Below, piece by piece: positions 1 to 8,055 of a stretch of DNA of 64,000 nucleotides. Below the pieces are notes generated by a model. It ran no database searches. It saw nothing but the letters and a program-made list of their open reading frames with translations, and had not been told where the DNA came from. The stretch is from Salinibaculum sp. SYNS191 (lineage in GTDB: Archaea; Halobacteriota; Halobacteria; Halobacteriales; Haloarculaceae): positions 2,976,001-3,040,000 of the forward strand of contig NZ_CP147838.1 in assembly GCF_037338445.1 (NCBI RefSeq). The letters are read 5' to 3'. Each line of letters opens with the position of its first letter. The first letter of the stretch is position 1. A program made the translations under genes and the position numbers.

Positions 1-732
1 GTGTCCCCCGACAAGGAGGACGGCCTTCCCGCTATCGTAATCCAAGCTCGGGTCACCGATGGTTCCGCGGATCGGTTGTTGTTGCTCGGAGAAGCGGAAC
101 CGGACCTCGGGATAGTCGGTCTGGAGGCGCTCGACGATGTCCGCCTGTCGGGATCGATCATCATCGTCGAGGAGCGAGGGGTGCATGAACAGCACGCGGA
201 CCGAGACGCCCACATCCAGAGCATCCGCCAGTGCTGCTTCGACATCGTCGAAGTAGTCGAAGCCCTTTGTTATGACGTCGACGGACTCTGTGGCCACTCT
301 GTAAAGCGTTCGCGTCTCTGTCTCGGAAGGGTCACCCACGTCGACGACGTAAAATAGTTCTTCGGTCGGAGTGATTTCGTCGCTCGCTTGCTGGTAGAGC
401 GGTTCGAACGTGTCGACGAACTCCTCGCGGGCATTTTCGATCTCTTGGCGCTGGCGCTCGTAGCGCTGTCGCCGGTTCTCGACAGCCCTATTAGAGATTT
501 CGGCTGGCGATTTCGGCTGGTATATTTTCGGTCTTCCTGGGATGACCTTCACGTAGCCGGCGTCGGCCAGAGTGTCCAGTACGCCGTAGATGCGTGCCTT
601 CGGGATGCCTGTGGCCTCGGCCAGATCGGGCGCCGTCGTCCGGCCGAGTGACAGCAACTCACGTAGCGCGGTCTGTTCGTACTCGGTCAGATCGAGCCGT
701 TCGAAGAACTCTAGTCCACGGTCGTCTTCCAT
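1..732 (-). CDS. TrmB-family transcriptional regulator (C-terminus cut by window edge)
   Basis: The reverse strand is open from an ATG at 732 to base 1 with no stop, so the C-terminus lies outside the window. Residues 1-75 form a winged helix: a start like MEDDRGLEFFERLDLTEYEQ, then a helix with LAEATGIPKARIYGVLDTL and a wing with GYVKVIPGRPKIY. This is the TrmB pattern. A coiled linker follows (ENRRQRYERQRQEIENARE), then the start of a PLD-like sugar-binding or effector domain (VSVRVLFMHPSL, RFRFSEQQQPIRGTIGD). TrmB proteins control sugar transport or central metabolism genes; the target here is unknown. The next gene downstream on the same strand order, the oxidoreductase at 879-2282, is transcribed toward it. 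Confidence 0.85.
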   Translation of the reverse strand, partial: MEDDRGLEFFERLDLTEYEQTALRELLSLGRTTAPDLAEATGIPKARIYGVLDTLADAGYVKVIPGRPKIYQPKSPAEISNRAVENRRQRYERQRQEIENAREEFVDTFEPLYQQASDEITPTEELFYVVDVGDPSETETRTLYRVATESVDVITKGFDYFDDVEAALADALDVGVSVRVLFMHPSLLDDDDRSRQADIVERLQTDYPEVRFRFSEQQQPIRGTIGDPSLDYDSGKAVLLVGGH

Positions 733-878
733 TGGCGCAGTTTGTGATGGCCAGGACCAATGATTCTGCCGGTCGCGAGCGCACCCGGCCGTCTGGGCTC
801 GAGTCACTGATAGACTATCATCATGACACTCCTGTGAGCTCCAACTTGGTGTGCGAGAAAGCCCTCAGCCTGGGCCGG

Positions 879-2282
879 TCACTCGTCGAGTTCCGCTGCT
901 GCGTCGACGAGCAGCCCGTCGATGATTTCCGGCGTCGTCGGGTGATACGCCCGGTCCGGAATCTCTCGAACGTCAAGTTCCATCTCGACGGCCAGTTGCA
1001 TCGTCTTGGCCATGACGTCTGCGTCGGGGTGAAGGCCCTGGTACCCGAGGACGGTGCCGTCCGCGCCGACGACGAGTCGAGCCAGCCCTTCGGAGTAGTC
1101 CCGACTCCGGAAGACACCCTCTCCGGAAACCTCGCGAGTGGCGACGACGTGCTCGATTCCCGCCTCGCTGGCCGACGCGGCCGTGTGGCCGAGCCGTGCG
1201 TAGGGCAGCTCTGTCAGGCCGGAGAAGACGACCTGGTGGGTGACGTTCTCGTAGGGTTGAACGGCCTCTCCGTTACGGTGTCGGAGGACGTTCTCGGCGG
1301 CGACTGCCCCCTCCTCTTTGGCGACGTGGAGAATCGGTTCCGCACCGTTTGCGTCACCGACGACGAACACGCGCTCGTCGTCGCGGGCCTGCATCGTGTC
1401 TTCGACCCACCCGGGTTCGGGCGTCAGCCGCGTTTCGTCCAGCCCCAGCCGGTCGAGTGCTGGCTTACGTCCCGTGAAGACGAACAACTGGTCGGCCTCG
1501 ACCGATTTCTCATCTGTCCCGTCGTCGAGGACAGCCCGAACGCCGGCGTCTTCGGTTTGTTCCAGTCGTTTGGTCTCGGTGTCGAGGCGAATATCGACGT
1601 CGAAGTGCTCCCGGTAGTACTCGACGAGTTCGGACCCGAACACCGGGTCGGCATCGGGCAGGACTGCAGGCAGTTGCTCGACGACGGTGAGGTCCATCCC
1701 CGCTGCTTCGGACAGGTACGGGACGAGTTCCAGCCCGACGACGCCGAGGCCGACGACCAGTCCCGACTCGCCGAAGTCGGTCGCGTCGAGGACGTCTGCG
1801 CTGGTCTCGAACGGGACGTCCTCGATGCCAGGAATCGGCGGGACGTTCAGCGTCGACCCGGTCGCGATGACGACGTAGTCGGGTTCGATGACGTCGTCGC
1901 CGACGGCCAACCGGCGGTCATCGAGGAACTCGGCCGTCTCCCGTCGGAGGGTCACGTTATCGCGTTCGGCGAGACTCTCGACGTGCGAGCGGCGCCCGCT
2001 GGCGTACGTCGAGATGTTCTCGTCTTTCTGTTCTATCGTCCGCTCGAAGTCTACCGTGTGTGCCTCACCGCGAAGCCGGTCGTCGTCGCGGGCGGCGAAG
2101 CGTCGTTCGGCCACCGTGAGCAACTCCTTCGAGGGCATGCACCCGTCGAGGATACAGAGTCCGCCACCGGGGTCGCCGTCGTCGACGAGCGTCAGTTCCA
2201 CGTCCGGTTCGTCAGCGAGGCGCTCGGCCACGACGACGCCGGCGCTCCCGTACGCGCCGACGACCGCAACATGCGTCTCCAT
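879..2282 (-). CDS. FAD-dependent pyridine nucleotide-disulfide oxidoreductase (dihydrolipoamide dehydrogenase / mercuric reductase-like)
   Basis: This is a class I flavin disulfide reductase of about 467 residues. The redox pair is C-I-L-D-G-C (CxxxxC) near residue 40, followed by MPSKELL. The NAD-binding motif GLGVVGLE lies mid-protein, the second FAD motif is VFVVGDANG, and the C-terminal dimer domain carries HPTTPE, matching the active-site His-Glu pair. The N-terminal FAD loop reads VVGAYGSAG rather than the textbook GxGxxG, as in some haloarchaeal relatives. I start at 2282 (METHVAVVG), where family similarity begins; the frame stays open to 2339. The enzyme probably moves electrons between NAD(P)H and a disulfide substrate, but no 2-oxoacid dehydrogenase genes are nearby, so the substrate is open. 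Confidence 0.88.
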   Translation of the reverse strand: METHVAVVGAYGSAGVVVAERLADEPDVELTLVDDGDPGGGLCILDGCMPSKELLTVAERRFAARDDDRLRGEAHTVDFERTIEQKDENISTYASGRRSHVESLAERDNVTLRRETAEFLDDRRLAVGDDVIEPDYVVIATGSTLNVPPIPGIEDVPFETSADVLDATDFGESGLVVGLGVVGLELVPYLSEAAGMDLTVVEQLPAVLPDADPVFGSELVEYYREHFDVDIRLDTETKRLEQTEDAGVRAVLDDGTDEKSVEADQLFVFTGRKPALDRLGLDETRLTPEPGWVEDTMQARDDERVFVVGDANGAEPILHVAKEEGAVAAENVLRHRNGEAVQPYENVTHQVVFSGLTELPYARLGHTAASASEAGIEHVVATREVSGEGVFRSRDYSEGLARLVVGADGTVLGYQGLHPDADVMAKTMQLAVEMELDVREIPDRAYHPTTPEIIDGLLVDAAAELDE

Positions 2283-2586
2283 ATACGACGTAACTGCCCT
2301 GCGACCCATAATTGTTTGTATTGTCCTATATGAGCACAATTATCGTGTCGAACTCCGATATCGACACAGTCCGCTCACGGTGTGGGGCTATACCGTTATC
2401 CTCCACAAACTCTCGATAAGTGCGAAAATAACCTCCTTTATCGTTCTACCGTCCCTTCGAGTCACGTCGCACCTGGATATTTCAGGCGGACAGACCGGAA
2501 GACGAAGTGATTATGAGTGCAAAAATAGAACAATACTGCATGGTGGCAATAGCTCTTCTTCCGTCGCTCGATGAGGGCGGAGTCAG

Positions 2587-3204
2587 ATGAGCGACGACGT
2601 CACGGTAGTCGTTCCGGCGTACAACGAGGCCGGGCGTATCGGTTCCACCGTTCGCGAATTCGTCGAGCGCTATCCGGTCGTCGTTGTCGACGACGGTTCG
2701 ACCGACGGGACGGCCGCCGAAGCCCGTGCCGAAGGCGCGACCGTCATCGAGCAACCGGAGAATCGGGGATACATCGCCGCGCTGCAACGTGGGTTTCGGG
2801 CGGCATCCTCCGAGGTCGTCGTCACCTTCGACGCCGACGGCGAACATTGCCCGCGGGACATTCCGAAACTGGTCGAGCCAATCCTGGCTGACGACAAAGA
2901 CCTGGTACTGGGTGCCAGACAAACGATTCCCCGGCCCTCCGAGCGGCTTCTGAACAGACTTGCCCGGTTGCGAGTCGACGTCAGCGACTCCGGGACTGGC
3001 TTCCGCGCGCTCCGTCGCTCTCTGGCCGTAGACCTGGAACTCGATACAGCGTGCACCTGTGGGACCTTCGTCCTGGAGGCCGCAGCGAACGGTGCCCGCA
3101 TCGGCGAAGTGAGCACAGAGACCCGCTCGGTCGCGAAACCGCGCGGCATCGCCTGGAAACACGGCCGACAACTGTTCCACGTCGTCCGCTATTTGGTTCG
3201 CTGA
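2587..3204 (+). CDS. GT2-family glycosyltransferase (dolichol-phosphate sugar synthase-like)
   Basis: A 205-residue GT-A fold enzyme. It begins VTVVVPAYNEAGRIGSTV, has the nucleotide-binding VVVVDDGSTDGTAA, and carries the metal-binding DADGEH (a DxD motif) near residue 80. Later come LVLGARQTI and a SGTGFRALRR segment, typical of DPM1-like soluble synthases. These transfer a sugar from a nucleotide donor to a lipid phosphate carrier, a step in archaeal N-glycan or surface polymer assembly. There are no membrane helices at the C-terminus, so it is a short soluble form. It stands alone with about 250 bp of plain upstream DNA. An AglB-like transferase is encoded 58 kb away in the same window. 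Confidence 0.85.
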   Translation: MSDDVTVVVPAYNEAGRIGSTVREFVERYPVVVVDDGSTDGTAAEARAEGATVIEQPENRGYIAALQRGFRAASSEVVVTFDADGEHCPRDIPKLVEPILADDKDLVLGARQTIPRPSERLLNRLARLRVDVSDSGTGFRALRRSLAVDLELDTACTCGTFVLEAAANGARIGEVSTETRSVAKPRGIAWKHGRQLFHVVRYLVR

Positions 3205-3614
3205 TTTTCAGAGCGCGCATTCCCGTTTTGAGTCCGGAACAACCCATCGTTCACCAATACCCGCTCGACGATGAGGGCGAGGATTCGGTGCAGGTGAACT
3301 GCCTCGGAGTCAAGCCTCGGTGCATTCGTTTCTACCGTCTGTCAACGGAAGCCATGCGGAGTCGAACTCACTCTGTAACGTGTGATTTATTTATGAAACT
3401 GAGTGTGAAATATACGTTTTCAAACTATCAAACCTGGTAATAAGACCTTACTGTTATATGAGGTGGTGGTCTACACGTCGCTAGGAACACGCAGTATCAC
3501 GAGAAGGACATCAGGTTGGGATGGCACCCATCCTGTGTGCACGTCCAACTAAGACGGGCCGCTGTCTTAGCAGTTGTGGCCCATCTCGTATGTGCTGTGT
3601 GTCCGTGAGAAATC
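3205..3614. other. Intergenic region upstream of first pilin
   Basis: About 410 bp without a convincing gene. The stretch around 3380-3460 is markedly AT-rich (for example gatttatttatgaaactg and ttatatgagg) and could hold the promoter of the pilin gene at 3615. No further structure was recognised. Confidence 0.5.
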
Positions 3615-4022
3615 ATGAAGCTACAACAACTTCGCAACGACGATGATGCAGTGAGCCCGGTTATCGGGGTCATCCTCATGGTCGCCATTACCGTCATCCT
3701 GGCGGCCGTGATTGCAACGTTCGTCCTCGGTCTCGGTGACCAGGTGAGTGATACAGCCCCGCAAGCGAGTTTTGACTTCGAGGAGAACAGTACCAATGTA
3801 ACAATTACCCATGCAGGCGGGGCGACCTTGTCCAATTCGACTATCAAGGTGCAACTGAACGGAACCGCCCAGGGAGCGAAATGGAGTGGAGGCGTGTCAG
3901 AAATATCAGCAGGAGCGTCAACAACGATCAGTTCCAGTGGTAATGATGAGATTCGAATTACGTGGGAAAACGATGCTGGAACTGACTCAGCTACGCTACG
4001 AACCTACACAGCGTCCAGCTAA
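3615..4022 (+). CDS. Archaeal type IV pilin (PilA-like)
   Basis: A 135-residue pilin. After a short charged leader ([11 protein letters not shown]) comes [20 protein letters not shown], the hallmark archaeal class III signal plus hydrophobic helix (residues about 13-40). The prepilin peptidase PibD normally cuts just before the AVSPV-type segment. The rest is a small Thr/Ser/Asn-rich globular head with several N-glycosylation sequons (NST, NVT, NGT). Such pilins assemble into adhesion or motility pili at the cell surface. No pilus ATPase or platform genes are in this window, so it would depend on machinery elsewhere. A second, related pilin lies at 4897-5361. Confidence 0.93.
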   Translation: MKLQQLRNDDDAVSPVIGVILMVAITVILAAVIATFVLGLGDQVSDTAPQASFDFEENSTNVTITHAGGATLSNSTIKVQLNGTAQGAKWSGGVSEISAGASTTISSSGNDEIRITWENDAGTDSATLRTYTASS

Positions 4023-4119
4023 GGCAGAAACATCAGCAGCCACGGTACGGACGTAATAGTGTCTTAATCCGTCGGCTGACGGTCTGAAATTGATATATTT
4101 ATCGAACGGGCGCAGCGAA

Positions 4120-4500
4120 GCGCCTCGGTACAACCTACGTGGGCGGTCGCTACGACGACCGTGAACTCGCGTTCAGGAGTACCAGCGCGTTCTTGAGTAC
4201 ACGAACAACTACCCAGACAAAGGATCGGCAGCCGTCGCCTCTGCACTGGAACTGCCGCGCAGTCGTATCCGTCCGTAGATGGATAACGGCGAAAAGCCGG
4301 ACCCCAACGCGCCATCGAAATCGCCGCAGATTACCACGCCTAGCCGTTCGCGGGACTGAACATACTCGTCGCGTAGGTGTTTGCCGCTGGTTCGCTCTCG
4401 GGCCACAATTGGCGGGTGTGTTTCGTTGCGACCACCGAGGCCCAGAAGGCCTGCATCAAGACTGCGCTACAATCGGCGAATCTCACTCGCCAACGAGTAT
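4120..4500 (+). pseudogene. Decayed haloarchaeal HTH-type gene between the two pilins
   Basis: Pieces of one protein are readable only by changing frame. One frame gives TTYVGGRYDDREL. The next frame gives VQEYQRVLEYTNNYPDKGSA, then a helix-turn-helix-like ALELPRSRIRP followed by a stop and MDNGEKPDP. After another shift comes RAIEIAADYHA, a stop, then GLNILVA, a stop, and VFAAGSLSGHNWRVCFVATT. That is at least two frameshifts and three in-frame stops, so the gene is dead. I recall this pattern from small haloarchaeal HTH proteins but cannot name the family. The debris separates two pilin genes and may mark an old insertion or a lost neighbour. Confidence 0.5.
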
Positions 4501-4896
4501 GCCGCGCTGAAGAGGATTCACGCGGGACCGAGATCCGGCCACGGGAGCATGCACCGGCCATAGACCGTCTGCTCCACGCCCCTGGGCCGAAACACGCAGA
4601 CCGGGCCTCTGCTGACTATATTTCGGGAATATTCGCACGCAATCACAAGACGGCGGCAGAAGTTCTTATTATAACACATGATAATTTGACCAAAGTTATA
4701 ATACGTTGGTATGTTTTTGGGTGATGTATGCGCGATAGGTACAGGTTTGTTGCCAGTCACGTTCGAGTCGTGGCCGCGCACGTTGGGGCCGTCTGTCCGT
4801 CGTCCAGTACGGACGCTCAGACGCAGTTCAAGGCCCCCGGGGAGCGCCTCGCCCGCTCCCTGTCACTCATACCGTTGGCGAGGGACGGTTGATACA

Positions 4897-5361
4897 ATGC
4901 AGTTACGTAATACACTCCGGGAGTTGTACAGCGGGGAAGATAGGGCAGTCAGTCCGGTTATTGGTGTAATCCTTATGGTCGCCATTACCGTTATTCTGGC
5001 GGCGGTCATCGCGTCATTCGTGCTCGGACTAGGGCCGAGTGAAGCCGCGCCGAGTGCGCAATTTGAATTTGAGGAAAACACCTCAAGCAATAACAATCTT
5101 GCTGTTGAGATAGCACACCAGTCAGGTGATAAAATTGATGCTAGTACCCTATACACTCGGGGCAGTCTTATTAATAGCAGCAGTGAGATACCGTGGTCCA
5201 ACAGTACTGGATCGCCGGGGGCATTTTGGGATAAGAGCTTCTCGGGTAGCGAGATAGGTTCAGGCGACTCAATCACGGTTAACGTCAGTGATAGCTGGGA
5301 ACTCTCTGTCGTCTGGGAGAAAGGCGACCAATCCAGTGAACTGGCCTCACAGAGCAGCTAA
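4897..5361 (+). CDS. Archaeal type IV pilin (PilA-like), second copy
   Basis: A 154-residue pilin when started at the ATG at 4897 (MQLRNTLRELYSGEDRAVSP); the frame is open further upstream but the extra residues do not look like a pilin leader. The [20 protein letters not shown] core is the same as in the pilin at 3615, with one change just after (IASFVLGLG against IATFVLGLG). The heads diverge strongly. The head is rich in Ser and Asn with sequons such as NSTG and NVS. Two paralogues about 900 bp apart suggest local duplication followed by head diversification, giving pili of different surface properties. Like its neighbour it needs PibD and an assembly ATPase from elsewhere. Confidence 0.93.
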   Translation: MQLRNTLRELYSGEDRAVSPVIGVILMVAITVILAAVIASFVLGLGPSEAAPSAQFEFEENTSSNNNLAVEIAHQSGDKIDASTLYTRGSLINSSSEIPWSNSTGSPGAFWDKSFSGSEIGSGDSITVNVSDSWELSVVWEKGDQSSELASQSS

Positions 5362-5700
5362 CTGAGTGTCACCAATTTTCGGCTCTTACATCACCTCCTG
5401 AGCGTCAGCTAAAACGAAAGCATACGTTCGCGTTCTCGGTGTCAAACTCCACGTTGGCAGGGACCTTACCGGACTACAGGTCGTAGACAGTTGGGCGGGA
5501 ATCGGGTGTCCAAGCGAGCCGGAGACTTGTGGCGGTTGATGAATGTTCGGAACGCCAGCAGCTGTGGGTCTTGGCGGTCACTTCTAGCCACCAGTACGTG
5601 TCGAGTACGTCAGTTATCGACGTATACTGTAAAGAGTCCTCGGCAGAGAAACTACTGTCAAAAATATCTTGAGAAAATTACAATGTTGTGAGGGGGGACG
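5362..5700. other. Intergenic region, possible short transposase remnant
   Basis: About 340 bp between the second pilin and the convergent surface-protein gene. One forward frame near 5530-5610 reads VAVDECSERQQLWVLAVTSS, which recalls the AVDE...WVLAVT region of haloarchaeal DDE transposases, but it is too short to be certain. Nothing else was recognised. Confidence 0.3.
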
Positions 5701-6957
5701 TCAGGATTCGTCGCGGACGATGTCGTAGCCGAACTCGATGGCGTTCTCCGGCATGATCTCCGCGGTCCACTCACCGGCTTCGGGGTCTTCGACGCGGTAG
5801 GTGAACGTCTGGTCGCCGCCGTGCGTGCCGTAGGCAGAGCCGTCGTCGGCTGCTCGCTCGTCGGCGAGGTCGACGTGCCCGCTGTTGGTCGTGCTGACGC
5901 GCTCCGCGTCGACAGTCGTGCCATTCGGCGTGACGAAGGAGACGTCGAAACTCGCACCGTCAGCGCTGGCCGCGCGGCCCATCGGCGCGTCGAGCTTCAG
6001 GGTCAGCGTCGAGGTCTCCTCGCTCACGTCGAACGAGGTGGTGAACGGCTCTTCGGGCTGGTCCCAGACCTGGAAGCCGAGACCCACCTGCTGCCAGTAC
6101 TCACTCTGGTCCGTCCGGGCCGGGTCCTTCAGGCCGAGGTTGAGTTCGACGTCGTAGTCGCCGACCGCTGCGTCGGCCGGGGGCGTCACCGTGACGGTGA
6201 CGGTCGCCGTCTCGCCAGCGGGAATCTCACTGGGGGCGTCGATTTCCATCCAGGACCGCTCGAACGACGCCGTCTCCGTCGGCGGGACGCGGTAGCCACG
6301 CTCTCTGTTCACCGTGGGGTCGACGGGCACGGCCTGCTCGCCGGTGTTCTCGATGACGATGGAGTGCGTGTAGCTCTCGTCGGCCTGAATCTGCGTGTGC
6401 ATGTGCTGGCCGTCGACGATGGAGACGGTCGGCTCCTCGTAGACGTCGACCGAGAACGTGGCAGCGTGAACGGGTCGCTGTGGCGTCCCGGGGTAAGAAA
6501 TCATCTCGTCGGTCATCGCGATCATCCCGTGGTAGTTGCCGAGGTCAGCGTCCTCGGGGACCGAGATGTCGACCGTGATGGTCGTCTCTCCGCCAGATTC
6601 GAGCGTCACCTCGTCTTCGCTGAAGCTCACCCACTCCGACTTGACGGGCTGTTGCCCGACGGGAGGGACGTACAGATGTGGGTTGATGGTGACTGCTTCC
6701 TCGTCTTCGTTCGCAACGGTCACGTCGAACGACGTCTCCTCACCGGGTTTCAGTTCGAGACTCCGGTAGTTGTCTTCGACGTACAGGCGGGTGTAATTCG
6801 TCGGTGCCTGTCCGCTCTGACTGCTACTCGCTTCGCCGGTGGTCGCAGCTGCGTCTGGTGTGTCTGCCTGTGGCTGTACCTGGGTCGTGGCTGCACTGGC
6901 GGCTGGTGCCACCAGGGCGACCACGAGGAGGGCCGTGAGGATGTGATTTCGTTTCAT
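5701..6957 (-). CDS. Secreted surface protein with tandem Ig-like (NEW3/CARDB-type) domains
   Basis: A 418-residue protein started at the ATG at 6957, because a Sec signal peptide follows at once (MKRNHILTALLVVALVAPAA, cut near ASA-A). The frame stays open to 7098 but that extension has no signal character. After a Thr/Ala/Gln-rich linker come two or three beta-sandwich units: one with LELKPGEETSFDVTVANEDE, one with YTHSIVIENTGEQAVPV, and one with IPAGETATVTVTVTPPADAA. These resemble the NEW3 or CARDB domains that act as spacers or ligand-binding folds on archaeal surfaces. There is no C-terminal anchor, so it is probably secreted or held non-covalently. The function is unknown. Confidence 0.75.
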   Translation of the reverse strand: MKRNHILTALLVVALVAPAASAATTQVQPQADTPDAAATTGEASSSQSGQAPTNYTRLYVEDNYRSLELKPGEETSFDVTVANEDEEAVTINPHLYVPPVGQQPVKSEWVSFSEDEVTLESGGETTITVDISVPEDADLGNYHGMIAMTDEMISYPGTPQRPVHAATFSVDVYEEPTVSIVDGQHMHTQIQADESYTHSIVIENTGEQAVPVDPTVNRERGYRVPPTETASFERSWMEIDAPSEIPAGETATVTVTVTPPADAAVGDYDVELNLGLKDPARTDQSEYWQQVGLGFQVWDQPEEPFTTSFDVSEETSTLTLKLDAPMGRAASADGASFDVSFVTPNGTTVDAERVSTTNSGHVDLADERAADDGSAYGTHGGDQTFTYRVEDPEAGEWTAEIMPENAIEFGYDIVRDES

Positions 6958-8055
6958 CGTTTGCGTGCGGATTCCACCGTGGGCGGCCAACGGTGTGCAA
7001 ACCCGCGCCGTGGAATCCGTCTTGCGGTGGTAGTGACGGGGATAAATTAAGTCTCCTCGATAGTCAAATAACGTTTTTACTGTTACTGTGTCGCACACAC
7101 TACGCTTTCACCGTCTTCACATCCGCAATTGAAGACCCACGCCTCCGGACGCCAAACCCTACCCGGCGCGACGGTGGCAATTCAGGGTAGTATCTTCTCC
7201 GCCTACGCGTGAGCACGACCCCACATTCGCTTTCGGTACAGCCGTCGAAGCCGTTTACGACGGGCAGTCTCACCAGCCAAGGAGAGACACGATATTCCGC
7301 TTGTATAGTATTCGTGACGGTCAGAGTTCGTCTAGAGGAACCCTTATCGGGCCATCGCGCCCCCCGCCTTGGCTGGATTCCTTGAGGGTGGCACAGACGG
7401 GGTATTCGCCACTTGAAAAGCGCGCTTCACGCTCTAAATTTCATACATTTAGAACGATGTAATGCTGGGAGTAAGGCACATCAAACCCCAACATTATGCG
7501 TTTTCTGGGTTCGTGAAAGACGAGTGCTGACAGGAATAGACGCACACTCACCGCGAGACACAGAGCAGACGAATTCCCCCACGGAGACGCCCTGGCAGTG
7601 ATAGTCGCTGTAACGCCCCGTCTCGCTCTGTTCACTCTCCTGGAGTGCAGACCATCCCTCTAGGCGAGATGCCCCCTCTTCTCTCTCATTACTAGCGGAA
7701 AGTGATACGTTCCTTAACCCACGCTCGCTGATATATTCCTCCTCGAAATACAACGACCCTCCCAACTGTGGGAACGGCCAGAGTCCCGACACGCGTGGAG
7801 ATGGCCCTTGAACGTGTGGCACTCTCCGCTGTGCGTCGGGTGAAACTCACTCGAAGACGTGTGAATCGTCGCGGGGACTGACTTCTCCGCATGCGGAGCG
7901 CCGTCGGGAATATCGACTCCAGTTAGAGAAACCGACCCACGAGACGTGAACACGCGATGGCGCTCCTCCAAGCGGACATCAGGAACGCCACCGTTGACAG
8001 CCACCCCGGCTCAGAAGCGCGCGGGATGTTGGCCGTGTCACTCCCAGACCCCGTC
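6958..8055. other. Long intergenic region with no recognised gene
   Basis: About 1.1 kb. Open frames of up to 113 codons exist (for example reverse 7481-7822, reading SLYFEEEYISERGLRNVSLS), but none has a family I recognise, and base composition is uneven. It separates the surface-protein gene from the 3' end of the large ATPase gene and may be the edge of the accessory region. I cannot assign promoter or terminator sites with confidence. Confidence 0.4.

Noticed and set aside
594..2333. A 579-codon forward frame opposite the oxidoreductase gene
   Set aside because: It is an antisense shadow caused by GC-rich codon bias; its product has no family features while the reverse strand has all flavin motifs.
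2482..3180. A 232-codon reverse frame opposite the glycosyltransferase
   Set aside because: The forward frame has complete GT2 motifs; the reverse product has none.
4740..4800. A gttcgagtc string near 4761 resembling a tRNA T-arm
   Set aside because: No matching acceptor stem, D-arm or anticodon arm could be folded around it.
7481..7822. A 113-codon reverse frame in the 7-8 kb gap
   Set aside because: No family, no start context and uneven composition; not enough to call a gene.
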